Positions 1 through 7,880 of a stretch of DNA of 64,000 nucleotides are shown in pieces. A model generated the notes under the pieces. The model searched no databases. It was not told where the DNA came from and saw only the letters and a program-made list of their open reading frames with translations. Both the position numbers and the translations under genes were made by a program. How positions within the stretch are numbered: position 1 is the stretch's first letter; every line of letters begins with the position of its first letter. The DNA is from Agrobacterium tumefaciens_K (GTDB taxonomy: Bacteria > Pseudomonadota > Alphaproteobacteria > Rhizobiales > Rhizobiaceae). Location: positions 2,604,001-2,668,000 of the forward strand of contig NZ_JAOEGC010000002.1 of the NCBI RefSeq assembly GCF_031801495.1. The letters are read 5' to 3'.

Positions 1-830
1 GTGTGCAGCACGCCCTTCGGTTTGCCCGTGGAGCCGGACGTATAAAGAATGAACAGCGGGTCTTCCGCCTTCATTTTCACCGGCGGGCAATCCGGCTTCA
101 CCGTGGCGATTTCCTGATGATACCAGAGATCGCGGCCAGGCGCCCAGCCAGTCTTGCCGCCGGTACGGCGCACGACCAGCACCTTGTTGACGATGACATA
201 CTGCTTCGCCGCGATGTCGATTGCCTTGTCGGTATTTTCCTTCAGCGGGATCGGTTTTCCGCCGCGTACACCCTCATCGCAGGTGATGACGAAGGTCGAC
301 TGGCAATCGACGATGCGCCCCGCCAGTGCTTCGGGCGAGAAACCGCCGAACACGACGGAATGGATGGCACCGATGCGGGCACAGGCCAGCATCGCGTAAG
401 CCGCTTCAGGGATCATCGGCATGTAGATGGTGACGCGATCACCCTTCTTGACGCCATGCTTTTTCAGGACGTTCGCGAGACGGCAGACATACTCATAAAG
501 CTGGTTGTAGGTGATCTTCTTGTCGATATAAGGGTTGTCACCTTCCCATATGATCGCCGTGCGCTCGCCATGCGTCTTCAAGTGCCGGTCGATACAGTTG
601 TACGAAACATTGGTGAGACCATCCTCGAACCATTTGATCGGCACGCGTCCGCGGAATGAGGTGTTCTTGACCTTGGTGTAGGGCTTGAACCAGTCGATCC
701 GCCGCCCGTGCTTGTCCCAGAACTTTTCGGGGTCTTCGACGCTCTCCTGATACCATTTCTGGTAGCGCTCGTTGTCGATGAGCGTGCGGGCTTTCGCCGA
801 CTTGAGCACCGGATAGATTTTGGCAGACAT
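1..830 (-). CDS. acs: Acetyl-CoA synthetase, AMP-forming (5' part only)
   Basis: Acs activates acetate to acetyl-CoA through an acetyl-adenylate in the cytoplasm. Only the first 276 codons are present; the gene runs off the left edge. The ATG at 830-828 follows a strong ribosome site (AGGAGGAG, 834-841). The visible protein has the N-terminal ACAS_N region with WFKPY, then HSVVFGGFSPEAL, and near the edge the adenylate-forming P-loop ILYTSGSTGKPKG. These are typical of acetyl- rather than long-chain acyl-CoA synthetases. The catalytic C-terminal domain, including the lysine that can be acetylated, lies outside the window. It is divergent from trcR, with 230 bases between them. Confidence 0.95.
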   Translation of the reverse strand, partial: MSAKIYPVLKSAKARTLIDNERYQKWYQESVEDPEKFWDKHGRRIDWFKPYTKVKNTSFRGRVPIKWFEDGLTNVSYNCIDRHLKTHGERTAIIWEGDNPYIDKKITYNQLYEYVCRLANVLKKHGVKKGDRVTIYMPMIPEAAYAMLACARIGAIHSVVFGGFSPEALAGRIVDCQSTFVITCDEGVRGGKPIPLKENTDKAIDIAAKQYVIVNKVLVVRRTGGKTGWAPGRDLWYHQEIATVKPDCPPVKMKAEDPLFILYTSGSTGKPKGVLH

Positions 831-1060
831 GCACTCCTCCTGGAACCTGATATGTCTCGTTTCCGCCCAAGACTCCCACCTCAGACATGTGTTCAATTCA
901 TAGCAGTTCAATAACTCACGGCAATTAGACAAAGGTCATTTGTTTCGCAAAGAATTGCAATTCTGATGCAATGCGGCTATAGAGCCAACATATCCCGGAA
1001 ATTAGTGGTTAGTACCCACGGCCCGCGACACCGGCGCGGACGGACAGAAGGACTGTATCT

Positions 1061-1762
1061 ATGGCTCAAACACTGCTCATGCCAAAGGCGACCGCCGTAT
1101 GGCTGGTTGATAACACCGCGCTGTCGTTCGATCAGATCGCTACGTTCTGCAAGCTGCATCCGCTCGAGGTGAAGGCAATCGCCGACGGTGAAGCCGCGCA
1201 GGGCATCAAGGGTCTCGACCCGATTGCAACCGGTCAGCTTTCCCGTGACGAGATCGTGCGGGCCGAATCCAATCCGAACCACAAGCTGAAGCTTTCCGAG
1301 CCGAAGGTTCGTGTTCCCGAATCCAAGCGTCGTGGACCGCGTTACACGCCGGTTTCCAAGCGCCAGGATCGTCCGAACGCCATTCTCTGGCTGGTTCGCA
1401 ACCATGCGGAACTGAAGGATGCGCAGATTTCGCGCCTCGTCGGCACCACCAAGTCCACCATCGAGCAGATTCGTGACCGTACCCACTGGAACTCGGCCAA
1501 CCTGACGCCGATGGACCCGGTAACGCTGGGCCTTTGCAGCCAGATCGATCTCGACCTCGAAGTCGAACGCGCATCGCGCGGCCGCCCGCTGCCCACCGCA
1601 GAGGAGCTGGACAACACGCTGCAGCCTGCAACCGTGACGGAAGGCCTGAACTACAGCTTCCAGCGCGAGGAAGAAGAGCAGATCGACGCCGACGCGGTCT
1701 TCAGAAAACTGAGCTCCCTGAAGTCGACCAAGAACGACGAGGATGAGGACGATCAGTACTGA
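1061..1762 (+). CDS. trcR: Cell-cycle transcriptional regulator TrcR (DUF1013 family)
   Basis: This 233-residue protein belongs to the DUF1013 family of Alphaproteobacteria, whose members are named TrcR and described as cell-cycle transcriptional regulators. The ATG follows AAGGA (1051-1055). The N-terminal half contains a helix-turn-helix-like stretch (SFDQIATFCKLH), the middle a second one (DAQISRLVGTTKSTIEQI), and the C-terminus is very acidic, ending EDEDDQY. DNA binding is inferred from these stretches and the family name; no ligand site is visible. It is a single gene closed by the terminator at 1796-1826. Confidence 0.88.
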   Translation: MAQTLLMPKATAVWLVDNTALSFDQIATFCKLHPLEVKAIADGEAAQGIKGLDPIATGQLSRDEIVRAESNPNHKLKLSEPKVRVPESKRRGPRYTPVSKRQDRPNAILWLVRNHAELKDAQISRLVGTTKSTIEQIRDRTHWNSANLTPMDPVTLGLCSQIDLDLEVERASRGRPLPTAEELDNTLQPATVTEGLNYSFQREEEEQIDADAVFRKLSSLKSTKNDEDEDDQY

Positions 1763-1795
1763 TTCGCCCGTTTCGCGACCCATGTCGCGATTGAT

Positions 1796-1826
1796 AAAAA
1801 AACCCGGCTCGAAGCCGGGTTTTTTG
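1796..1826. terminator. Bidirectional Rho-independent terminator between trcR and yggS
   Basis: A run of A, the stem AACCCGGCTTC/GAAGCCGGGTT around a short loop, and a T run form an intrinsic terminator. A and T tracts on both sides suit the convergent genes trcR (+) and yggS (-). Confidence 0.9.
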
Positions 1827-1837
1827 TTGTTATAACT

Positions 1838-2497
1838 TCATCGCGTCCCGAAAATCGCCGAGCCGACGCGGACGCTGGTCGCACCGAATTCGATAGCCGT
1901 CTGGAAATCACCGGACATGCCCATGGAGAGCTTTTCAAGGCCGCACTGTGCTGCGAGCTTGGCAAGCAGCGCAAAATGCGGGCCGGGATTTTCATCTGCC
2001 GGTGGAATGCACATCAGACCCTCGACCGGCAACTTCAGCTCATCGCGGCACAGAAGCACGAAGGCAACAGTCTCACGCGGATCGATACCGGCCTTCTGTT
2101 CCTCGAGCCCCGTATTCACCTGCACATAAAAGCGAAGTGCCCTACCCTGCTTTTCGCATTCCGCAGCAAGCACACGCGCGATCTTCTCCCGGTCGACACT
2201 CTGGATCACGTCGAACAGTGCCACCGCATCGGCCGCCTTGTTGGATTGCAGCGGCCCGATCAGATGCAGTTCGATATCCGGTGTATTTTCCCTCAGCGCG
2301 GGCCATTTTCCCTGCGCTTCCTGCACACGGTTCTCGCCAAAAATCCGCTGCCCGCAATCGATCACCGGCTGGATCGCATCGGCTTCGAATGTCTTCGAAA
2401 CTGCAACAAGCGTAACGCTATCCGCCTTGCGGGCCGATTTTTCCGCAACGTCCGCGATCCGTTGCCTGACATCTTCAAGACGCGCTTCGATTTCCAT
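1838..2497 (-). CDS. yggS: YggS-family PLP-binding protein (PLP homeostasis)
   Basis: This 219-residue protein of the YggS/PROSC family binds pyridoxal 5'-phosphate and buffers its level; no catalytic reaction is established for the family. The PLP-binding lysine sits in VTLVAVSKT (Lys35). FGENRVQEA, ELHLIGPLQSNK and the C-terminal MGMSGDFQTAIEFGATSVR (phosphate-binding strand) are family hallmarks. The ATG at 2497 follows GAAGG. It stands alone, convergent with trcR and divergent from leuS. Confidence 0.93.
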   Translation of the reverse strand: MEIEARLEDVRQRIADVAEKSARKADSVTLVAVSKTFEADAIQPVIDCGQRIFGENRVQEAQGKWPALRENTPDIELHLIGPLQSNKAADAVALFDVIQSVDREKIARVLAAECEKQGRALRFYVQVNTGLEEQKAGIDPRETVAFVLLCRDELKLPVEGLMCIPPADENPGPHFALLAKLAAQCGLEKLSMGMSGDFQTAIEFGATSVRVGSAIFGTR

Positions 2498-2690
2498 GGG
2501 ACGACCTTCGTATGAACCGTTTTCAACGCTAACTAGACGCCCACCGTCTTGATGCCAAGCGACTTTCGCACCATTTGAGGAACACTGGCCAAGATTGAGC
2601 GCCCGAATGCCCCGTCAAACTTGACGCCCCGGTCGTTTCATGGTGAAGGTCAGCGCAAATTTTCCCCTCGACACCCGGATTTCTAAAGAC

Positions 2691-5321
2691 ATGGCCATCG
2701 AACGTTACAATCCTCGCGACGCCGAGCCGCGCTGGCAGCAGAAATGGAACGAAGACAAGGTTTTCGTTACCGACAACAGCGATCCGCGCGAGAAATATTA
2801 CGTTCTGGAGATGTTTCCCTATCCGTCGGGCCGCATCCACATGGGCCATGTCCGCAACTATGCGATGGGCGATGTCGTAGCCCGGTACAAGCGCGCACGC
2901 GGCTTCAACGTTCTGCACCCGATGGGCTGGGACGCCTTCGGCATGCCTGCCGAAAACGCCGCCATGCAGAACAAGGTGCACCCCAAGGACTGGACCTATC
3001 AGAACATCGCCACCATGCGCGGTCAGCTGAAGTCGATGGGTCTGTCGCTGGACTGGACCCGTGAATTTGCCACCTGCGATGTCGACTACTACCACCGCCA
3101 GCAAGCGCTGTTCATCGACTTCATGGAAAAGGGTCTTGTCTACCGCAAGCAGTCCAAGGTCAACTGGGATCCGGTCGACCATACGGTCCTGGCAAACGAG
3201 CAGGTGATCGACGGTCGCGGCTGGCGCTCCGGCGCTCTGGTCGAGCAGCGGGAACTGACACAGTGGTTCTTCCGCATCACCGACTTCAGCCAGGATCTGC
3301 TCGATTCACTGGACGAACTGGATCAGTGGCCTGAAAAAGTACGCCTGATGCAGAAGAACTGGATCGGTCGCTCCGAAGGTCTGTCTTTGCGCTGGCAGAC
3401 GGTTGCCGCAACGGCACCGGAAGGTTTTTCGGACATCACCGTCTACACCACGCGCCCGGACACGCTGTTCGGCGCATCCTTCATCGCCATCGCAGCGGAC
3501 CATCCGCTGGCAAAGGAACTGTCGGCAAAGAATCCGGCGATCGCCGAGTTCTGCGATGAATGCCGCCGTCATGGTACTTCGCTCGCCGCTCTGGAAACGG
3601 CCGAGAAAAAGGGTATCGACACTGGCGTGAAGGTCGTTCACCCGCTGGACCCGACCTGGGAACTGCCGGTCTACGTCGCCAATTTCGTGTTGATGGACTA
3701 CGGCACCGGCGCCATCTTCGGCTGCCCCTCCGGCGACCAGCGCGATCTCGACTTCGCCCGCAAATACGGCCTGCCAGTCGTTGCCGTCGTCGCGCCCGAA
3801 GGCCCGGACGCGGAAAACTTCACCGTCGGCGATACGGCTTATGTCGATGACGGCGTAATGATCAATTCGCAGTTCCTGAACGGCATGAAGACAGCCGATG
3901 CATTCGAGGCGATCGTACAAAAGCTGGAAGCCCAGACGCTGGGCAACGCGCCGCAGGCGGAGCGCAAGGTCAACTTCCGTCTGCGCGACTGGGGTATTTC
4001 CCGTCAGCGCTACTGGGGTTGCCCGATCCCTGTCATCCATTGTGAAGTCTGCGGCGTCGTGCCGGTCCCGAAGAAGGATCTGCCGGTCAAGCTGCCCGAC
4101 GACGTGACGTTCGACGTACCCGGCAATCCGCTGGACCGTCATGCCACGTGGCGGTATGTTTCGTGCCCGCAGTGCGGCCACGACGCACGGCGCGAAACCG
4201 ACACGATGGATACCTTCGTCGATTCCAGCTGGTACTACACGCGCTTCACCGCACCATGGGAAGACGAACCGACCGACCCCAAGGTCGCCAACCGCTGGCT
4301 GCCGGTGGATCAGTATATCGGTGGCATCGAACACGCGATCCTGCATCTGCTTTATTCGCGCTTCTTTACCCGCGCAATGAAGGAAACCGGCCATGTGGAT
4401 GTGAAAGAACCCTTCAAGGGGCTCTTCACACAGGGCATGGTCGTGCACGAGACCTACAGCCGCGGTGAAGGCACCGCACGCGAATGGGTCGCACCTGCGG
4501 ACCTGCGGATCGATGAAACCGAAGGCAATCGCCGTGCCTTCTTGCTGACCTCCGGCGACGAGGTAAAGATCGGCTCCATCGAAAAGATGTCGAAGTCGAA
4601 GAAAAACGTTGTCGATCCGGATGATATCATCGCCTCCTACGGCGCCGATACCGCCCGCTTCTTCGTTCTGTCCGACAGCCCGCCTGATCGTGACGTCATC
4701 TGGTCGGAATCCGGGGTCGAGGGCGCACACCGCTTCGTTCAGCGCGTCTGGCGCATCGTCGGCGAAGCAGCCGATGAACTGAAAAATGTGGTCGCGAAAC
4801 CGGCAACGGAAGGCGAAGGTCTGGTTGCGTCCAAGGCGGCCCACAAAACCCTGAAAGCCGTTCAGGAAGATCTGGACAAGCTGGCCTTCAACAAGGCCAT
4901 CGCCCGCATCTACGAACTCGTCAACGCTTTGGCGGGTCCGCTTGCCGACGTGGCAGCCGGTGGCAAGTCGGACGAGGTCAAGGCAGCCGCACGCGATGCG
5001 GTGGAAATCCTGGTTCGTATGATTGCGCCGATGACGCCCCATCTGGCCGAGGAATGCTGGTCGGCTCTGGGCAATCAGGGCCTTGTTGCGCAAAGCCAGT
5101 GGCCGACTTTTGTCCCCGCTTTGGTCGAGGAAAACGACGTCACCATGCCGGTGCAGGTCAACGGCAAGAAGCGCGGTGAATTGACAATCGCGCGCGATGC
5201 GGATCAAGATACCGTCCGTGCGGCAGCGCTTGCGCTGGATGCCGTCAAATCCCTTCTTGCCGGCGGCGAGCCCAAGAAAGTCATCGTGGTTCCGCAAAGG
5301 ATTGTGAACATTGTTGTCTGA
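2691..5321 (+). CDS. leuS: Leucyl-tRNA synthetase
   Basis: LeuRS charges tRNA-Leu. It is a class I synthetase of 876 residues, the usual bacterial length. The HIGH-type motif is YPSGRIHMGHVRNY and the KMSKS loop is EKMSKSKKNVVDPDD. The CP1 editing domain (TTRPDTLFGASF) and the zinc-type cysteines (CEVCGVVP, CPQCGHD) lie between them. An upstream in-frame ATG at 2640 would add 17 residues. I place the start at 2691 because family members begin at MAIERYNP and nothing upstream looks conserved; the ribosome site is weak at both. It heads the operon leuS-lptE-holA and overlaps lptE by 11 bases. Confidence 0.97.
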   Translation: MAIERYNPRDAEPRWQQKWNEDKVFVTDNSDPREKYYVLEMFPYPSGRIHMGHVRNYAMGDVVARYKRARGFNVLHPMGWDAFGMPAENAAMQNKVHPKDWTYQNIATMRGQLKSMGLSLDWTREFATCDVDYYHRQQALFIDFMEKGLVYRKQSKVNWDPVDHTVLANEQVIDGRGWRSGALVEQRELTQWFFRITDFSQDLLDSLDELDQWPEKVRLMQKNWIGRSEGLSLRWQTVAATAPEGFSDITVYTTRPDTLFGASFIAIAADHPLAKELSAKNPAIAEFCDECRRHGTSLAALETAEKKGIDTGVKVVHPLDPTWELPVYVANFVLMDYGTGAIFGCPSGDQRDLDFARKYGLPVVAVVAPEGPDAENFTVGDTAYVDDGVMINSQFLNGMKTADAFEAIVQKLEAQTLGNAPQAERKVNFRLRDWGISRQRYWGCPIPVIHCEVCGVVPVPKKDLPVKLPDDVTFDVPGNPLDRHATWRYVSCPQCGHDARRETDTMDTFVDSSWYYTRFTAPWEDEPTDPKVANRWLPVDQYIGGIEHAILHLLYSRFFTRAMKETGHVDVKEPFKGLFTQGMVVHETYSRGEGTAREWVAPADLRIDETEGNRRAFLLTSGDEVKIGSIEKMSKSKKNVVDPDDIIASYGADTARFFVLSDSPPDRDVIWSESGVEGAHRFVQRVWRIVGEAADELKNVVAKPATEGEGLVASKAAHKTLKAVQEDLDKLAFNKAIARIYELVNALAGPLADVAAGGKSDEVKAAARDAVEILVRMIAPMTPHLAEECWSALGNQGLVAQSQWPTFVPALVEENDVTMPVQVNGKKRGELTIARDADQDTVRAAALALDAVKSLLAGGEPKKVIVVPQRIVNIVV

Positions 5322-5859
5322 CGCTTTTTCGAGATGGAGCCGCACCGCAGCGGCACTTTCCGTCGTGCTGGTGGCTGGCGTTCTTGCTGGTTGCCAGGCC
5401 CGGCCGCTCTATGGCGAAGCATCCGGCACAAAGGATAGGCTGGCAGCTGTCAGCTTCGCCCCGGCCAATGACCGGATCACGCAGGTCGTTCGCAACAACC
5501 TGATTTTCCTTGCTTCTGGCGGCGCCGGTGAACCGGCAACGGCTCAGTACAATCTCAAGATGATCGTCAGCTCCAGCGCTAGTTCGACCGAGGTCGAGAA
5601 CTACGATCTGACATCGCGCACGAACAATAACTACGACGGGCCTTACCCGGGCCGCATTGTGATGAACGGCCAATACGTTCTGACGCGCATTTCGGATGGG
5701 CAGATCCTGCGTTCCGCCCGCCGTAGCGTTACAGCACAGGCTGACCTGCCACAGCAGGAATTCGCCAAGATCCGCGCGATCCGCGATGCCGAAAACCGTG
5801 CTGCACGCGAACTGGCTGAAATCATCCGCACGGATATCGCCGCCACGCTCGGCCGCTGA
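5311..5859 (+). CDS. lptE: LPS-assembly lipoprotein LptE
   Basis: LptE is the outer-membrane lipoprotein that plugs the LptD barrel during lipopolysaccharide export. The 182-residue product has a basic start, a hydrophobic stretch and the lipobox VLAG-C (Cys28), so it should be processed by signal peptidase II. After it comes QARPLYG, a typical start for alphaproteobacterial LptE. No ATG or GTG is available; the start is TTG at 5311 (or the next codon, also TTG), 9-10 bases after AAAGG and inside the end of leuS. The overlap suggests translational coupling. The order leuS-lptE-holA is common in Proteobacteria and supports the call. Confidence 0.9.
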   Translation: MLSDAFSRWSRTAAALSVVLVAGVLAGCQARPLYGEASGTKDRLAAVSFAPANDRITQVVRNNLIFLASGGAGEPATAQYNLKMIVSSSASSTEVENYDLTSRTNNNYDGPYPGRIVMNGQYVLTRISDGQILRSARRSVTAQADLPQQEFAKIRAIRDAENRAARELAEIIRTDIAATLGR

Positions 5860-5870
5860 GAACAGCTGCC

Positions 5871-6908
5871 GTGTCGGAGATAAAATCCCATGAATTCGAG
5901 CGCTTCGCCGAAAACCCGGCGGAGCGTTTTCGCATTTTTGTACTCTATGGACCAGATCGCGGCCTTGTCTCCGAACGGGCAAACATCATTGCCAAAAAGA
6001 CCGGGATCGATCCGGATGACGCTTTTGCGTCTCTCAAACTAAGCGCATCCGACCTGCAGGGCGATCCCGGTCGCCTTCTGGATGAAGTCAACGCCATCGG
6101 GCTTTTCGGGGGCGAGAAACTCGTCTGGGTCAAGAACGCCGCAGCGGAGAAAGCTCTGGTTGATGCGCTTCAGGTACTCGCCGAAAAGCCACCGGAAGCA
6201 AGCTTCCTGATAATCGAAGCGGGCGACCTCAAGAAAGGGACAGGGCTGCGCAAGATCGCGGAGCCTGCCCGCTCCATTGCCGCCATTCCCTGCTACGCGG
6301 ACGATGCCCGCTCACTGAATGCACTCATCGATCAGGAACTGTCCGGAGACAATCTTCGTATCGCCCCGGCGGCGCGCCAGAGACTGATTGAATCGCTCGG
6401 CGGCGATCGCATTGCCTCCCGCAATGAAATCCGCAAGCTGGCACTCTATTGCCGGGGTATGGACGTCATCGAGGAAGAAGACGTGATGGCCATCATCGGC
6501 GATGCCAGCGCGATCTCCACCGACGATGCGGTGGATGCGATTTTGAAGGGCGATCGAAACGCCTTTTTCCACGCAACGCAGAAGATTATCGCGTCGAAGA
6601 CACCCATTTTCCTTGTTCTTCAAGGCTGCCTGAAGCAGTTCCAGCTCCTCGATCAGATGCGGGCTGAAATGGACGAAAAGAAGCTGCAGGCCGGGCAGGT
6701 GATGCAGACACTTGGGCGGCATATTCACTTCCGTCGCAAGCCGGTCATCGAAAGAGCGCTACGTACCTGGCAGCCAGCAGCAATCGCCCGTGAGATGAAC
6801 CGTCTGCAGGCCGCCATCCTGCAAAGCCGCCAGCGGCAAAGCCTGGAGGAAAGCGTCGCCCTTCTGACGCTGCTGGCGACCACCCTGCAATCCGGCAGGG
6901 CCCAATAA
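5871..6908 (+). CDS. holA: DNA polymerase III subunit delta
   Basis: HolA is the clamp-loader subunit that opens the beta clamp. The protein has 345 residues, matching the family. It starts at GTG 5871 (VSEIKSHEF), 11 bases after the lptE stop. The N-terminal region with FVLYGPDRGLV resembles the degenerate nucleotide-binding fold of delta, and the C-terminal third is helical (EMNRLQAAILQSRQRQS). No functional Walker A is visible, as expected for delta. It is the last gene of the leuS operon and is closed by the terminator at 6912-6935. Confidence 0.93.
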   Translation: MSEIKSHEFERFAENPAERFRIFVLYGPDRGLVSERANIIAKKTGIDPDDAFASLKLSASDLQGDPGRLLDEVNAIGLFGGEKLVWVKNAAAEKALVDALQVLAEKPPEASFLIIEAGDLKKGTGLRKIAEPARSIAAIPCYADDARSLNALIDQELSGDNLRIAPAARQRLIESLGGDRIASRNEIRKLALYCRGMDVIEEEDVMAIIGDASAISTDDAVDAILKGDRNAFFHATQKIIASKTPIFLVLQGCLKQFQLLDQMRAEMDEKKLQAGQVMQTLGRHIHFRRKPVIERALRTWQPAAIAREMNRLQAAILQSRQRQSLEESVALLTLLATTLQSGRAQ

Positions 6909-6911
6909 ACA

Positions 6912-6935
6912 AAAGCCCCGGCTTGACCGGGGCTT
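6912..6935. terminator. Intrinsic terminator between holA and fdxA
   Basis: The inverted repeat AAAGCCCCGG/CCGGGGCTTT around TTGA lies between the convergent genes holA and fdxA and has A/T flanks on both sides, so it may act in both directions. Confidence 0.85.
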
Positions 6936-6962
6936 TGGATAGAAATCGCAAAAAACGAAAAA

Positions 6963-7301
6963 TCAGTCGCCCTTGCCGGGTTCTGCGGAGAAATAAAGCT
7001 CCAACTTGCCCTCAACGCCGTCCATTTCCTTTGCTTCCGGCATCGCATCACGCTTGATGGTGATGTTGGGCCAGATTGCCGCATATTCAGCGTTCAGCTT
7101 CAACCACTTGTCCAGACCCGGCTCGGTATCGGGCTTGATAGCCTCGGCGGGACATTCCGGTTCGCATACGCCGCAATCGATACATTCATCAGGATTGATA
7201 GCCAGGAAGTTCTCACCCTCGTAGAAGCAGTCTACGGGGCATACTTCAACACAGTCGGTATATTTGCAGCGGATGCAATTATCGGTCACGACATACGTCA
7301 T
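6963..7301 (-). CDS. fdxA: Ferredoxin FdxA (7Fe type)
   Basis: FdxA is a small cytoplasmic electron carrier. The 112-residue protein has CIRCKYTDCVEVCPVDC at the N-terminus and CIDCGVCEPECP in the middle, the cysteine pattern of Azotobacter FdI-type ferredoxins with one [3Fe-4S] and one [4Fe-4S] cluster. The C-terminal extension (about 45 residues, with WPNITIKRD) is also family-typical. The ATG at 7301 follows TGGAG. It is downstream of the S4-domain gene with a 158-base gap in which I see no clear promoter. The redox partner cannot be told from the sequence. Confidence 0.95.
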   Translation of the reverse strand: MTYVVTDNCIRCKYTDCVEVCPVDCFYEGENFLAINPDECIDCGVCEPECPAEAIKPDTEPGLDKWLKLNAEYAAIWPNITIKRDAMPEAKEMDGVEGKLELYFSAEPGKGD

Positions 7302-7459
7302 GATGAACTCCAGAATATGCTGGCCGGGTCATTGGGCTTCGGAACACAAGCCGTCGCCCGGATTTTCAGACAGGGCATTTTCGCATGTGACGTAATGCGT
7401 TTATCATCCGATGGCAAGAATAAACAGTTCCGAAATAACGGCGCGCGTAGTCGCTTATT

Positions 7460-7876
7460 CTAATCGCGATCTTCACTGGCGTCGGAAATGAACTTGTCGA
7501 GCGCTCTGCGCTCCTTCTTCGTCGGGCGACCACTGCCGGGCTGGCGCATCGCCTGCTCAAGCTGTGTTATCCGTTCTGCCGCCTCGCGTGGCGGCGTGAT
7601 GTCGTCGTAAAGCAGTTTCGCTTCCTCATAAGGGCCGCGCCGCTCTCCACCGCTCTTCACGATCAACACGCGGTCCATTCGCTCGAAGCGGATGTCCAGC
7701 CTGTCGCCCGTCTTGACCATATGGCTGGACTGACGGACGACCGTGTCGTTAACCCGCACCAGACCGGACTGGATATAGCCCTGGGCAACAGAGCGTGATT
7801 TGGCCATGCGAGCAAAGAACAGCCACTTGTCCAGACGCTGACGCGTACCTGCGAGTGACTGTTCGTTGCTTCCCAT
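7460..7876 (-). CDS. RNA-binding S4-domain protein (HslR-like)
   Basis: This 138-residue protein starts with an S4 RNA-binding domain (RLDKWLFFARMAKSRS through VKTGDRLDIRFE, about residues 14-62), as in heat-shock protein 15 (HslR), which rescues stalled 50S subunits carrying nascent chains. The C-terminal half is charged (KKERRALDKF) and probably contacts RNA. It begins 4 bases after the helicase stop codon, so the two are almost certainly cotranscribed and coupled. The rescue role is inferred from the family; other small S4 proteins bind RNA without a known function. Confidence 0.85.
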   Translation of the reverse strand: MGSNEQSLAGTRQRLDKWLFFARMAKSRSVAQGYIQSGLVRVNDTVVRQSSHMVKTGDRLDIRFERMDRVLIVKSGGERRGPYEEAKLLYDDITPPREAAERITQLEQAMRQPGSGRPTKKERRALDKFISDASEDRD

Positions 7877-7880
7877 GGGA

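Noticed and set aside
3306..5345. 679-codon open frame antisense to leuS
   Set aside because: It is a shadow of leuS codon bias: no ribosome site, no domain, composition of a mirrored frame. leuS itself is certain.
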